Shown one piece after another: positions 32,150 through 43,295 of a stretch of 64,000 nt of DNA. Made by a program: the position numbers and the translations under genes. Numbering within the stretch: the first letter of the stretch is position 1; every line of letters starts with the position of its first letter. This DNA comes from Prorocentrum cordatum (lineage: Eukaryota; Sar; Dinophyceae; Prorocentrales; Prorocentraceae): contig CAUYUJ010018054.1 in assembly GCA_963575745.1 (NCBI GenBank), positions 1-64,000 on the forward strand. Reading direction: 5' to 3'. The notes under the pieces are model-generated. The model did no database searches. It was not told the origin of the DNA and saw nothing but the letters and a program-made list of their open reading frames with translations.

Positions 32150-32410
32150 TAGTTCTTCACACCAAGGCTCCCAAGAGCGAACACTCCCCCAACAACTTAT
32201 CAAACATCTATTGGGTTCGTTTCTTGGGGCCCTCTCGGAAGGTTTCTTGAAGGCTTTCTAGGGCGCCTCGGGGGCATCTTGGGCCCTCTGGAGGTCATAT
32301 TGGGCTTTTCGGATCGATCGTTTGACGACTCGGGGCTATTTTTCCCACCGTCTTCGGAGTCTCGAAGGGCCCTCTTGGTCCGTCTTCGGGCCTTCGTGCC
32401 CACGCGACAC
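32150..32410 (+). repeat. CTTGGGGCC-type repeat fragment
   Basis: Contains TTGGGGCCCTCTCGGAAGG and CATCTTGGGCCCTCTGGAGG, the words that build the 58.65-60.45 kb array and the right end of the window. Confidence 0.75.
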
Positions 32411-32870
32411 ACCCCGGGCCCGCGCATGAGCGCTTGGGAAACCAAATGCCGGGGCCCTACGAACCTTCCACCCCCTTGCCTCTCAAAGCTCCATGAGCCT
32501 TGGGGCACTTACAACGTGCTGAAAGACACGGTGCCGGATCTTGGCTACGCATTTCATTGCGCCCCCCCTCTTGGCACCAAATGTTTCGCTTCACGCATTG
32601 TGCCTGCATTATAAATCGAGCCATTGAAGGCTCGCAAATTTCTCCCGTCACATGACAGATCTTCTTCAGATCGAACCTGGCGCTGTCGTGCTGCTATTCG
32701 CCCCCCCCCCCCCCCGCTACGGTCCTTCCCCAGCGTGTCGCATCATCCGCGCGCTTCTCCGAAACTACCGCAAGGTTGCACCTCCATCTCCCAATGTCCC
32801 GCATCCGTGATTGTATGATCCTTGGCACGCGTGCCTCTTGTTATTTTGACGGAAGAGCGATGGAATAGAA
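32411..32870. other. Unique sequence, nothing recognised
   Basis: No convincing exon or repeat, apart from a C16 run near 32,700. Confidence 0.5.
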
Positions 32871-32875
32871 GGGTG

Positions 32876-33271
32876 AAGAGGAGGAGGAGGAGGAGGAGGA
32901 GGAGGAGGAGGAAGAGGAGGAGGAGGAGGAGGAGGGGGAGGGGGTGGAGGAGGAGGACGAGGAGGAGGAGGAGGAGGAGGAGGAGGAGGGTGAGGAGGAG
33001 GAGGAGGAGGAGGAAGAGCAAAGTATGGTGGCCATGGCGGAGCAGAGGAGGAAGGGAAGGGGAGCGAGGGGGCTCGGCAGAGGAGGTGGTGACCATGCCG
33101 GAGCAGAAGAAGAGGAGGAGGAGGAGGAAAATCATTCTTATACTTTGCAATAATACTAGTAATGATAATAAGGAGCAGCGTGAGGAAGAGGAGGATAACA
33201 ATAATCGTAATAATACAACTGATGTGGTATCTGATGACGGTGACGATAGTGACGATGCTGATGATGCTGAC

Positions 33272-33344
<73 letters not shown>

Positions 33345-33960
33345 CTGATGCTGATGCTGATGATGATAAAGATGGTGATGGTGACATTGATGAGCATGAT
33401 TATGATGATGAAGCTGATGATGCTGATTGTGATGATGGTGATGATAATGATGCCGATTATGATGGGGGTAATTCGGCTGAGGATAAGGAGGCCGATGCTG
33501 ACGATGATGGTGAAGGTGATGGCATGGTGATGATGGTGTTGCCGGTGATGATGAGGATGATGAGGAGGAGGCGGAGGAGGAGGAGGTGGCGGTGGTCATG
33601 GCGGAGCAGGGGAGGAACGGAAGTGGAGCGAAGGGACTCGGCAGAGGAGGTGGTGACCATGCCGAAGCAGAGGAGGAGAGGAGGAGGAGGAGTAGGAGGA
33701 GGAAACGGTGGAGGAGGAGGAGGTGGAGGAGGAGGAAGAGGAAGATAAGAAGAAGGAGGAGGAGGATGAGGATCATAATAATATTCATGCTACTCATAAA
33801 CAGAAGAAGGAACACTACTAACCAGAAGAAGAAGAAGAAGAAGAAACCGAACACGAATAACATAACAATAGTAGTCATTATAGTGATAAGAATATGAAGA
33901 AGCACAAAGGAGGGTTAGGAGGAGGGTGAGGTGGAGGAGGAGTGGGTGGTGATCATGGCG
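32876..33960 (+). repeat. GGA - GAT - GGA microsatellite block
   Basis: GGA (32,876-33,020), a short unique bridge, GAT with a pure core of about 85 bp (33,225-33,470), then GGA again (33,550-33,950). GTGGTCATGGCGGAGCAG-like phrases recur in the bridges at 33,030, 33,595 and 33,950, so the block grew by duplication. Acidic or His-rich frames across it are repeat translations. Confidence 0.92.
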
Positions 33961-34011
33961 GAGCAGGGGAGGCAGGAAACGGGATGGAGGGACGGGGCAA
34001 CAGCAGCGCGA

Positions 34012-34050
34012 AAGGAGGGGGGGGGGCGGGGGCGGGGGCGGGGGCAGCGA
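34012..34050 (+). other. G-quadruplex-type motif
   Basis: One G9 run and three G5 runs separated by single C bases (GGGGGCGGGGGCGGGGGC). It is the only strong four-run G motif of this kind seen on the + strand in the window. Confidence 0.8.
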
Positions 34051-34339
34051 GCGTCGCGCGCCCGCCCACGCAACTGCTGCGCCCTCACAATCTTGAATCT
34101 TTCCGGATCACTATTTCTGGTACGGTGACCATCGGGGGCGGACAGAACCCCCAACAGTGACACGTCGATTAGTGAAGTGTCCGTGAAGTGTCCGTTTTCG
34201 GTTCTCGAGAGGGCGCCGCGGCCGTTATTTTCCAGGCCTGCGCCCGCCAGGTTTGGGCCTCAGGTCGTTTTCACTAAACCACGTTTTACTAAAGGGAGGT
34301 CTGTCCATCCCCGAGACCATTGGAATCCGTGATTTTCTT

Positions 34340-34865
34340 GCAACTGTTCATAACAAATGTGCACGTCGCTATGGCGAGAGCCACGTTTTGAAAAAGGGAC
34401 CGCCCTCAATTCGTGAACCTCTGGCAATTTTTGTTAAGCGAATGTGCGCGGCGCTAAGGCGAGAGCCACATTCTGAAAAGGAGCCGCCCTCAATCCGTGG
34501 AGCCCTGGCCAGGGTTAACAACAAATGCGCGCGGCGCTAATGCGAATGCGACATTTTGAAAAGGAGCCGCCCTCAATCCGTGAAGCCCTTGCAATTTTGT
34601 CAGACGAATGTGCGCGGTGCTAATGCGAGAGCCATTTTTTGAGGAGGAGCCGCCCTCGATCTTTGAACACCTGGATTTTTTTGAAACACGAATGTGTGCG
34701 GCGCTAAAGCGAGAGCCACATTTTGAACACGAGCCGCCCTCCATCTGTGAAACTGTTGTCAAATTTTAAGTTTCAGGGCCATACATTGTGAGGAAGTCTC
34801 AGGCGAAACGCCCGGCCCCCCCCTTTCGACTGGCCTCGGAGTGTGACAGAGGGAAGTTGTTTATA
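34340..34865 (+). repeat. Composite dispersed repeat, copy 2 (5' part missing or diverged)
   Basis: Five units of about 83 bp with GCGCGGCGCTAAgGCGAGAGCC and CCGCCCTCaATCCGTGAA, then the tail (GTGAGGAAGTCTCAGGCGAA; TTCGACTGGCCTCGGAG). A GGA microsatellite follows at once (34,870-34,965), as in copies 1 and 3. Confidence 0.88.
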
Positions 34866-34999
34866 CGGAAAGGGAATCGATGAGGAGGAGGATGAAGAGG
34901 GGATGATGAGCAGGAGGAGGACGACGAGGAGGAGGTGGAGGAGGAGGAGGAGGAGCAGGAAGATGCCTCTCGGGTCGTCCCCGTCTGTCGTACCTTCCT

Positions 35000-35940
35000 T
35001 GGCGTAGCCCCCCCCATTTCGGCTAGAGGAGCCTATTTTCAAAACCGCCTCCGACTGCGGAGGTTGGGAAAGGCTACGTTCTGCGAACGTTGCTGCCTTC
35101 AGGAATGAAGAGGAAGATTTCGGTGGTGGTGATGGCTGTGTGTGTGTCTCGAGTGGGAGGGGCAGGATGTTCTCTGCCCTTGCAATTAAGGGAGGAGGGG
35201 GAGGGATGAGGAGAGGAGGGGAAGAGGCGGAGGAGGGATGAGAGCCAGAGAGCAGAGGAAGGGATGCGGAGGAGGAGGGTTGAGGAAATGGGGGGGAAGC
35301 AGGACAGGATGCCGCCGCCTTCAGTTCATGGCCACGGGTCAAGGGTAAACTTGCGAGACAGTAGCACGGATGGTGGGGTTCTTTCTGTGAAAGGGGGATC
35401 CCGTTGGATACCCCGTTGTGTTGTATTATCATTGTTTGTGTTTTGCGTTCCCGACTGCGCGCCAGAAGGATCAAATTCCTTTTCGAAGTGGGGCCCTCGC
35501 CAAAATGGCAGGCCTGACAGTCCTGGTCTTTCAATGGGGGTCGCCTCTTGTTGCAGTGAGAAGGAAGACCAGTAGGGGCGCATGAGCAGGGGAATTTGGG
35601 GATGAGTGGGTGTATTGCAGCATCGCTTACGCATCTGTGCTTTACTCTGGCCTCTCCTCACTCTCTTGCTCCTCCTGGGGGTTGGTCTACTCGTCGCCTG
35701 CCTTCGGTTCTGTTCAGTGGGGGAGTGCGTAGGCGAGCCCCCGAGTTGTCCCCAAATGGGGGTCTCGCTTTTACCAGTGGCATCCCCCTGCAGGGCCCCC
35801 AAAAGACTGCGGGGCCCTTTGCTGCGGTTCTCTAACGCCTGATCCGCTCTTCGCTTTCTTTCTGGGCCCCGCAGGGGGGGCTGTCTCGAGGCAGTCACAC
35901 TCCATCGGGTCATCGGGTTCTCCTCCTCCTGCCCTCCCCC
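35000..35940. other. Unique sequence upstream of the aspartic-protease exon
   Basis: Long minus-strand frames run through here but read antisense across the protease exon and have no recognisable domain. The last 30 bp (CTCCTCCTCCTGCCCTCCCC) form the pyrimidine tract of the 3' splice site. Confidence 0.45.
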
Positions 35941-35950
35941 GCCACGGCAG

Positions 35951-36075
35951 GTCCTGATCGGCGACACCCCGCTGGAGGAATGTGAGGACGGCAGCTGCCT
36001 CGCCATCTTCGACACCGGCACCTCGATGCTCGGCGTGCCCCGGCCGGCGGCCCCAGCGGACGCTGGCCCGCCTCG
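35951..36075 (+). CDS. Exon of a pepsin-type aspartic protease (second active-site DTGTS)
   Basis: The exon opens after CACGGCAG and encodes VLIGDTPLEECEDGSCLAIF then DTGTSMLGVPRPA. A-I-x-D-T-G-T-S is the C-lobe active-site motif of pepsins and the upstream Cys pair (C-x5-C) is where the family often has a disulfide. The exon at 11,692-11,798 supplies the preceding YWQVQLAR in frame. The 3' end is unsure: the protein-like sequence fades at GVPRPAAPADAGPPR and a GGATCGAGG repeat begins at about 36,073. Later exons (rest of the C-lobe) were not found. The catalytic Asp is codon GAC at 36,011-36,013. Confidence 0.85.
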
Positions 36076-36114
36076 AGGATCGAGGATCGAGGATCGAGGA
36101 TTGGTGGAGCATCG

Positions 36115-36456
36115 AGGATCGAGGAGGAGGAGGAGCAGGAAGAGGTGGAAGAGGAGGTGGAGGAGGTGGAGGAGGTGGAGGAGGAGGAGGAGGAGGAGGG
36201 CGAGGGAGAGGAGGAGGAGGGAGAGGAGGAGGGGAGGGAGGAGGAGGAGGAGGAGGCGGAGGAGGAGGAGGAGGAGGAGGAGGAGGGCGAGGGAGAGGAG
36301 GAGGAGGGGGAGGAGGAGGAGGGCGAGGGAGAGGAGGAGGAGGGAGAGGAGGAGGAGGAGGGAGGAGGAGGAGGAGGCGGAGGATGAGGATGAGGAGGAG
36401 GAGGAGGAGGAGGAGGAGGAGGAGGAGGAGGAGGAGGAGGAGGAGGAGGAGGAGGA
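36115..36456 (+). repeat. (GGA)n microsatellite downstream of the protease exon
   Basis: Bounded on both sides by GAGGATCGAGGATCGAGG. Acidic, Gly-rich and Arg-rich frames through it are repeat translations. Confidence 0.95.
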
Positions 36457-36710
36457 GCATCGAGGATCGAGGATGAACATCAAGAGTCTAGGATGCCAGG
36501 CCTCCCGCGGATTGTCCCCTCCACCCGCGCGGCGCTCCTCCTGCGCTCCTGCCTCCATGGGGCCGCTGCGCCTTTCCCCCGGGGGAGGGTTGTCGGGACT
36601 CCCGGGGCTGGCGGATGGTGCAGGTCACGTCGTCAGACGCCCGAGGCCGAGCCTCGGAGGAGGTCAGAGGAGAGCAAGGTGCAGTGGAGGCTCATGCCAA
36701 GAAACACCCC

Positions 36711-36860
36711 GCATGCCTCCAGGGTGACCTGGTTTTCTTGGGCTTCGGTGGCTTGGCTACGGAAGGCGTGGCGTTCCCACACCAATCATCAATGGATGTC
36801 CTGGGGTCCCAGGGTGGGGTTCTTTGTTGAAGGTTTCTTGTGGTCGAGCTCCTACTGTAC
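36711..36860 (+). repeat. Dispersed repeat R1, copy 1
   Basis: Shares GCCTCcaGGGTGaCCTGG, ATGTCCTGGGGTC and GGTGGGGTT..TTGTtGAAGGTTTC with 45,750-45,905 over about 150 bp, same orientation. Confidence 0.75.
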
Positions 36861-36888
36861 CCACACCTCTATCCTTCCTTTCGTCTTC

Positions 36889-37005
36889 CCCTTTCTGGGC
36901 TTCCTGGGAGGCCCTCGTCGCCACCGCTGGATCTCCCTCGAAATGTTGGTCAGAATGCACCCAGAGGTCCGGGGAAGAGCGGTACCAGTACCTTCTGGTT
37001 GGGGC
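36889..37005 (+). repeat. Dispersed repeat R2, copy 1
   Basis: TTTCTGGGCTTCCTGGGAGGCC, then CTCGTCGCCACCGCTGGAT, CAGAATGCACCC and GAGGTCCGGGGAAGAGCGGT. It recurs at 41,630 and 42,112 in the same orientation. Confidence 0.8.
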
Positions 37006-37129
37006 AGGGATCGGGTGGGCGAGAGTGAGGGAACTGGCGAGGGTTCGGCACGGCGGCGAAATCCGAACCTTACCCTCGCCGATCAGGGGTTCAGGCAGCT
37101 TCGATCGGTGGCGGGGGTTCGGGTGCGGA

Positions 37130-37195
37130 ATTCGTCGCTACCCCCGCCTCCCATCGATTCAGGAGAATCGATGGTTGGTGGGGGTAGGGTTCGGC
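37130..37195 (+). repeat. Hairpin element with GGGGGTAGGGTTCG end
   Basis: Arms CTACCCCCgCctcCCATCGATT and AATCGATGG..GGTGGGGGTAG pair at 18 of 22 positions around CAGGAG. The right arm continues into GGTTCG, as in the larger inverted repeat at 46.7 kb. Confidence 0.75.
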
Positions 37196-37199
37196 TGTC

Positions 37200-38375
37200 G
37201 TCACCTAGAGATTGGTACGGAAAGCACGGGGACGAAGACCGACAGCAGTTAGTGCCCATTTTGAACAGTGTTTGCTGTCGCCGCCGCCGCTGGTGAATGC
37301 GATTTGAGACAGACTGTCGCTCGCCCAACAGCGGCCGCTGTCAATTTTGGACAACATGTGTTGTTGAGCAATGTCGCATTTGTTGTCCGTACCCATTTAG
37401 GCGTACCAAGATTTGCACTCTCTGGGCTGGGAAGTTGAATTATGTTCTGGCCCTGGTATACGGTCAGGAACTTGAGCTCAGCGTGTCGCTCTGTCTGTTC
37501 TGGCCCACCACGCTTTGGCGCGACACGCTTGCCACGTCTCAGTCCGCATGCGTCGACGTCTCGAGATCGTTTCCCAGCCTGCTGGCCCGCGGAGCGAAGC
37601 GACACGCTATCTGTCTGCAGGGCGTGACGTGTCGCCGGTGCCGCCGCCGCGACACGCCAAGCACCAGTTCCTGACAGCGTCTTTGCTCGAAGTGCGGCCA
37701 GATGCCGTGCAATCCCGTCTGATCCGGCGCAGTCGGGCTCACTCCGAGGTCCAGGCATTTGTTGCTGAGCAGACCCCTGATCGGGCTTCGTAGTCCTCGA
37801 CGTGCCTCCAGGCAGGACTGGGATGAGGATACATCGTCCCCGAACTTCCGCGAGCGCTCTGAAGCCGCCGCTTCGCCCGATACATCCTCCAGACTCGCGG
37901 GCCCTCAGAGCTTCCCGACTCATCCTCATCCGAATCTGTCCCCGTCCTGCCGCCGTCTCAGAAGCGGAGAGAGAACACGCGCGCCTCGTTCGGCTGCGCG
38001 TGCGGAGCGCATCTTTCGACCGCAGCCGCGCTCTTGCGCGCGCATGATACCCGTCTTGCGCTCACGCCATGCATACTTGTATCCACGCACCGATCGTCTC
38101 TGCCTCCCCCCTCTTTCGGCATACCGCAGCGGGCCCTGTTCGCATTGGCACGAGCGTCATTGCAATTCCGTTGCCCGCGGCCCGAAGATCGATCCCTCAC
38201 GCTTGACCCCCGAAATTGCGTATGTGTGTGTTTGTGTGTTTGCGCGTGTTGCGGGCGGCTGCCGCGGGACCGTAAGCGGTCTCTGAGGGCTCGGGTGTTC
38301 CCAGGCGCGCGCGCGCAACTGCTGCTCCACGACTTTCTCCGCCCTGTCGCTGCGCGCAGGGCCGCGACGCCCAAA
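37200..38375. other. Unique sequence, nothing recognised
   Basis: Balanced-to-GC-rich sequence with overlapping open frames on both strands (up to 226 codons on the minus strand at 37,249-37,929). None shows a motif I recognise or convincing splice sites. Confidence 0.4.
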
Positions 38376-38379
38376 AGTT

Positions 38380-38440
38380 TTTTTTTGTGTGTGTGTGAGT
38401 GTGTGTGTGTTTGTGTGTGTGTGTGTTTGCGTCGTCCCTG
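38380..38440 (+). repeat. (GT)n microsatellite
   Basis: GTGTGTGT with a few interruptions, just before repeat R3. Confidence 0.9.
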
Positions 38441-38474
38441 ACCAGTTCGCCGACCTGCTCTACCCCGTCCTCAA

Positions 38475-38695
38475 GCAGTGGCGAGGCATCCTGGCTGGCT
38501 CATAGGCCCACCAAAAGATGTTCTAAGAACCTCTTGTGGTCTGCACGAGGTGCTTTCAGAAGATTTCTGGCTGAGGCTGCCTTGTTTCAACGCACCGGGT
38601 TCGTGCTCTCAGAGCCTTGTTCCTTGGGCCCCGAGAGCATGTCGTGGTAGGCCTGCAGGATTGCCGGGACTGTCGGTCCCTGCGCAACGTCCAGG
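38475..38695 (+). repeat. Dispersed repeat R3, copy 1
   Basis: Shares GTGGCGAgGCaTCCTGGC, TTCTAAGAaCCT, TTTCTGGCTG and ATGTCGTGGTAGGCCT with 38,985-39,215. Both copies directly follow GT microsatellites. Confidence 0.8.
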
Positions 38696-38894
38696 ACGAC
38701 TTTGTCCCGTGCCCGTGACCCTGCCGCGGCCCGGGCCGCGGCACGCTGGCGAGGACCCCCGCACGGCCTGAGCTCCTCCCCCTCGCGGCCGCTCCGCCCT
38801 GCTTCTCGCGCCGCGCCCCTGGATGGGCCGAGCTCGTTGCTCGGCGCCCCTGAGCTGCTCAACCGGCCCGCGCGCTCGCCGGACCCGCAGACAC

Positions 38895-38985
38895 AAATAG
38901 CTGTGCGCGTGTGTGCGTGTGCGCGTGTGTGTGTGTGTGCGTGTGTGTGCGTGTGTGCGTGTGTGCGTGTGTGCGTGTGTGCGTC
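38895..38985 (+). repeat. (GT)n microsatellite
   Basis: GTGTGTGCGTGTGTGC type, just before repeat R3 copy 2. Confidence 0.92.
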
Positions 38986-39215
38986 AAGCCGTGGCGAAGC
39001 GTCCTGGCGTGCACGTAGGCGTACCAAGCAGTGTTCTAAGAGCCTTCCGTGGTTTCCACGGAGTGTTCTTAGAACATTTCTGGCTGGGACAGTCTTGTTT
39101 TTGCACGTCGGGTCTATGTTCTAAGAACATTGTTTCTGTTATGGGAACATGTTTGGGTCCTACGAACATGTCGTGGTAGGCCTATAGGAATGCCAGGACG
39201 GTCGGTCCCTGCTCA
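38985..39215 (+). repeat. Dispersed repeat R3, copy 2
   Basis: Diverged copy of 38,475-38,695. It contains internal GTTCTAAGAACATTG and GTTCTTAGAACATTTC, near-palindromic words (GTTCTTAGAAC). Confidence 0.8.
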
Positions 39216-39930
39216 AGTGTGTGTTACGTGTACGGGGTGTTTCTTTCGTTGGTCAGTTCGCCCGGTCGTTTGCATGTCTGCCAAGCTGATGGGGCCCCTC
39301 TGTCCCCCTGCCGCTGCAGGGCGAGCTGCTGCCCCAGGGGGTGCGACGAGTGCTCAGCTGCCGCTGCTCGGGCCAGCCCGGTCGAGCTACCCCTGCCCTG
39401 TCTGCGCTCCGCCGAGGCAGACAGCGCGGACCATGCACAAGCTGCTGGCCCGCGCCGCCAAGCAGGATGGGATTGTTGGGCCGCCCGTGCGGGGTCACGG
39501 GATTTGCACACATCCGCTGCGCCCAGCCTGCCCCATCTTGGGCCCAGGAGCGGTGCATACGCCTTCATGGCCTGTTACGTTGCATCTTCGGGGGGCCTCG
39601 CCTGTCCGCAAACTTCGTGTCTTTTACTGTGCCCGACGCGGCCGACAGGGGCTCGATGCGGACTCGACGCGGATTAGCGTGGATTCGACGCGGATTCGAC
39701 GCGGATAGGGCCGCGACGGGACAGACAAGGCCCCCCGAGGATGCAGCAGAAGGTTTGGCCAGGGAGGCATCTGCACACCTCCCCCAGGCCCAGGACGGGC
39801 CAAGTCTGGGGCAGTAGATCTGTGCAGATCTCTCGCTGCCCCTGCTGCGCTGCTGCGCTCGCGTCGATCTCTTTCAGTTCCGCAGGGGCCTGGTGCTCCC
39901 GCGGTTTCTTTTCTGCCACTGCCGAATCGT
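39216..39930. other. GC-rich sequence, nothing firmly recognised
   Basis: Contains CCCCTGCCGCTGCAG followed by an exon-like GELLPQGVRR frame at about 39,319, but no family match. CGGATTCGACG-type short repeats lie at 39,655-39,705. Confidence 0.35.
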
Positions 39931-39934
39931 CGCG

Positions 39935-40290
<356 letters not shown>

Positions 40291-40462
40291 GAGGAGGAGA
40301 AGGATGTGGAGGGAGGCGGGGGGGGCGTCGTTCCTCCAGCGCCCTCTCAGCATCACTGGTGACTCTGGACAGGTGTTTCGCCTACCTTTTCGGATGCCCT
40401 TCGCGGGCTTATGGGTGGCCGCCAAAGACAAATACCCGGGAGGACGAGCTGGTCCCGGGGGA

Positions 40463-40767
40463 GAGCCTTGGGGCCCAGGGCCCGTTTCCCGCGGCACCGC
40501 CCTCTCCCTTCGCTGCGAGCAGCGTGCCTCCTGGATCTTGTCGCTGCGCCTGCCTGCCCTCTCTCCTCTGCCTCTGTCTCGCTGCTGCGGGGTCGTCAGG
40601 TCAGGTCAGCTTCAAACCGAAACGGACGACAAGCTGGCCCGTGGGGGGTGAGCCTCGGGTCCCAGGGCCTGTTTCCCGCGGGACCGCCCTCGGCTTCTCC
40701 CTGCCCTCTCTCCTCTGCCTCTGTCTCGCTGCTGCGGGGTCATCCGGTCGGGTCAGCGTCAAACGAA
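40463..40767 (+). repeat. Direct duplication of about 120-155 bp
   Basis: 40,463-40,618 and 40,650-40,767 share GAGCCT.GGG.CCCAGGGCC, TTTCCCGCGG, TCTCTCCTCTGCCTCTGTCT and GCTGCTGCGGGGTC in the same order. The first copy holds about 37 extra bases. The pyrimidine stretch makes it splice-acceptor-like, but no exon was recognised. Confidence 0.85.
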
Positions 40768-40779
40768 CAAAATAATAAG

Positions 40780-41620
40780 GGATGCCTTGAATGCCACCGA
40801 ACGTTCTTCGTCATCATTTGATTCTGTCGCCTGGCTCGGGGGGGGGTGCGCTAGTTGCTTCTGGTCCGCTGCCGCTGTCTGCCGCTATGTGCCGCCAGTC
40901 CGCCATCATCTTGACTAAGATGGGCTTTCACAAACAAAAAAACGAACGCGAATTTATGAGGGAAATCATGGAGACCTCGCGCGGCGCGCTATTGTTATAT
41001 TATTTAGACCGCATGTCCGCTCCGTAGGATGTGGGTCGACGTTCGCGCGGCGATGCTCTGGCGTAAGTCCAACGTGAGTGCGACGTGCATCCGACGTAAA
41101 TCCGATGTAATCCGACGTGAACTCGACGTACATTCTATGTAAATTGGGTCTCAAGTTGCCGCGCGAGGCTTCCAGCATTTTCCTCACAAGTAAATCCGTC
41201 GATTGGGGTAGGGGTGCGCTCCTCATCCGCGACCAAAGCAGAGCATGCCCTCGCAGCAACTTCGACGGTGTCCCATCGCGGCCGCGCGGGCCCCCCCCTG
41301 ATCTTTAGCCCGCGCTCCTCCGCCCTAGCGTCCACTGGCGCCCGCTGCCTGCAGCATCTGTTTTTTGTTTGGTTTGCGCTCGGCGCGCGCGTTTGCCCTC
41401 CGAGGCAGAACGCCCAGACATGCTCGCGTCGTGCACACAATCACGACGGAAGGGTGTTGCCCAATTTCGGCCTCTGGGGTCCCTCGCCAGGCCCCAGGAC
41501 CATCGAAAAACGAAGCAGGATGAAGAAACGGTCCCGCGGAATGGGTCAGAAGTCCACGTGTCGGAAAAAAGCCAGACGTCGCATGTCTGTGAAGTTACCG
41601 GTGCCGCTGTCTCCGTCCCT
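40780..41620. other. No gene recognised; short degenerate TCCGACGTAAA repeat at 41,040-41,150
   Basis: Eight or so variants of TCCGACGTAAA / CGACGTGAA in 110 bp, otherwise unique sequence. A minus-strand frame at 41,135-41,440 has no recognisable domain. Confidence 0.45.
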
Positions 41621-41629
41621 CGTTGTTGC

Positions 41630-41745
41630 TTTTCTGGGGCCTCCTGGGTGGCCCTCGTCGCTATCGCTAGATTCGCCTCGACATGCTGGTCAGAACGCAC
41701 CCCTACAGAGGTCCAGGGAGCATGGTCGATCCGAGGTATAAGACT
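41630..41745 (+). repeat. Dispersed repeat R2, copy 2
   Basis: GGGCCTCCTGGGTGGCCCTC, GCTGGTCAGAACGCACCCCT and AGAGGTCCAGGGAGCAT match copies 1 and 3 in order and spacing. Confidence 0.8.
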
Positions 41746-42104
41746 GGGGCCAGTTCGAGGAGGATACACCCTGATGCTCTTCGTGCTTGTTGGATGTTCT
41801 TGTGCATCCTGGGGTCGGGTACCTTCGAATGTTCATCAGCTTGGCCAGTGGAGGGTTTCATGTTCTTGAAGGATATTCTTCTGTCCTAGGTCTGGCCGCA
41901 GCGGTATCGGTACCTTTTGATTTTCACCTTTCCGATGATGCCGCTGCCGCCTCGGCTCCAGAGGCGGAACGGCGCTCCCGAAGGGGTCCCGCCCTGCGAG
42001 GGGTCGGCGCATTGCCAGGGGAAGCCGGCGGAGGTAGAGCGGCGCCAGTTGCGCCGGCGGAAGGCCGCGGAAGTGAAAGGGATGCGCCTCAGAGGAAGAA
42101 CCCC
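41746..42104. other. Spacer between R2 copies, nothing recognised
   Basis: No exon or further repeat apart from the short R2-like piece near 41,903. Confidence 0.4.
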
Positions 42105-42240
42105 CGTTTTCCCTTTTTCTGGCCTCCTGGAACGCCCTCGTCGGCACCGCTGGATTCTTTTCGAAATCTTGGTTAGAACGCACCCTGGGAGAGGTCCAGG
42201 GAGTAGCTGTATCGGTACCTTTTGGTTTTCCCAGCGTCAG
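42105..42240 (+). repeat. Dispersed repeat R2, copy 3
   Basis: TCTGGCCTCCTGGAACGCCC, GGTTAGAACGCACCCTGGG and AGGTCCAGGGAGTAGCTGTA, then TCGGTACCTTTTGGTTTTCC. A short piece of the same 3' part (GGTATCGGTACCTTTTGATT) also lies at 41,903. Confidence 0.8.
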
Positions 42241-42768
42241 CATGTTTGTCTTCTGGGTTTTTTTTCCCAGGGGGGTCGGAGTCGGCGGGTAGTGCTCATG
42301 TATTCATTTGCCATTGCGGATCTGGCACTGTGCCTTGGCCGAGGGATGCCAGATCCGTGGATGCTTCGTGGCGGAGCTGAGATGCACTCGCTTGAGGAGC
42401 TTGGATCTCGCACATCGTCATGTTCCTCACCGCTTGTCTGAGGCAGCCCCAGGGCGCGCCCTCGCCAGGCGAATGGCGGGCTCGAGCCGCGACCTCCCCG
42501 AACCTTTCACCCTGGGCCGGGCAAGCAACGAAGCAGCGGCGCCCAGGAATTGGTCGGCTACGCTGAAGTCGGACCTGTCCCTCTACAGGAGGAAAACTCA
42601 AAAATAGTCAAACAGTAGTCTGGGGACGACTTGTTTTCAGCATTTTTGATTTTGTGTGGGGCTATTTTTGATTGTTCGTCCACAATCCCCCTGCAGTGGG
42701 ACAGGCCCGACCTAAGGCTACGCGTAAGAGCGAGTGACCCTTCGCCTGAGTGACCTCCCGTGCGCCGA
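42241..42768. other. Unique sequence, nothing recognised
   Basis: Short overlapping frames on both strands; no motif or splice structure stands out. Confidence 0.4.
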
Positions 42769-42774
42769 GGGGGA

Positions 42775-42892
42775 GGACGAGGACGAGGAGGAGGAGGAGG
42801 AGGCGGAGGAGGAGGAAGAAGAGGGGAGGAGGAGGAGAAGGATGAGGAGGAGGAGAAAAAGGATGAGGAGGAGGAGGAGGAGGAGGCAAGCC
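42775..42892 (+). repeat. (GGA)n microsatellite
   Basis: Purine tract about 800 bp upstream of the first RCC1 exon, complementary to the pyrimidine tract at 43,845-44,280. Confidence 0.93.
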
Positions 42893-42894
42893 CA

Positions 42895-43062
42895 GGCTCT
42901 GCCGGCTGGCGTGCCACGATCGGCCAGCCGCGTACCACAGGGCTCTTTTTGTCCAGGGCCGTGCTGGCGTCCAGCAGAGACAGTCCCAGGACGTGGTCGG
43001 CCGACTCGCTGCTGCACGCCAGATGCAACAGCCGCCAGTCAGGGCTGGTCTTGGGCTCTGAG
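42895..43062 (-). CDS. Possible minus-strand exon, unknown
   Basis: Read on the minus strand, this piece gives a protein-like sequence with few biases (WRLLHLACSSESADHVLGLS, then LLDASTALDKKSPVVRGWPI), bounded on its 3' side by a TCC tract (minus sense). LHLAC recalls ankyrin-type repeats, but one short match is not enough to assign a family. Splice sites were not resolved. Confidence 0.3.
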
Positions 43063-43144
43063 TTCCCATTTGTGTGCTAGGGGGAGAGGGGGTGACGGAA
43101 GGGGGAGGAGGGGGAAGTGCGCCCCGCCAAGCGTTTCAGCTGGA

Positions 43145-43160
43145 TTCTGTCTGTCTGTCC

Positions 43161-43200
<40 letters not shown>

Positions 43201-43295
43201 GCATGTATGTATGCATGCATGCATGCATGCATGCATGCATGCATGCATGTATGCATACATGTATGTATGCATATGATCATGCATGTTTGTTTGTT
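43145..43295 (+). repeat. (CTGT)n and (CATG)n microsatellites
   Basis: CTGTCTGT for about 55 bp, followed by GCATGCAT for about 50 bp and TATG variants. Confidence 0.97.

Noticed and set aside
32822-33905. Acidic or His-rich frames across GGA/GAT tracts
   Set aside because: Pure repeat translation on both strands.
35326-36558. 410-codon minus-strand frame
   Set aside because: It reads antisense through the aspartic-protease exon and the GGA tract, and the plus strand carries the catalytic motif.
38440-38510. Exon-like DQFADLLYPVLKQWRGILAG after a GT microsatellite
   Set aside because: Protein-like, but the sequence from GTGGCGAGGC onward belongs to repeat R3, and no partner exon was found.
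39318-39480. Exon-like GELLPQGVRRVLSCRC after CTGCCGCTGCAG
   Set aside because: Good acceptor, but no family match and alternative frames are equally open.
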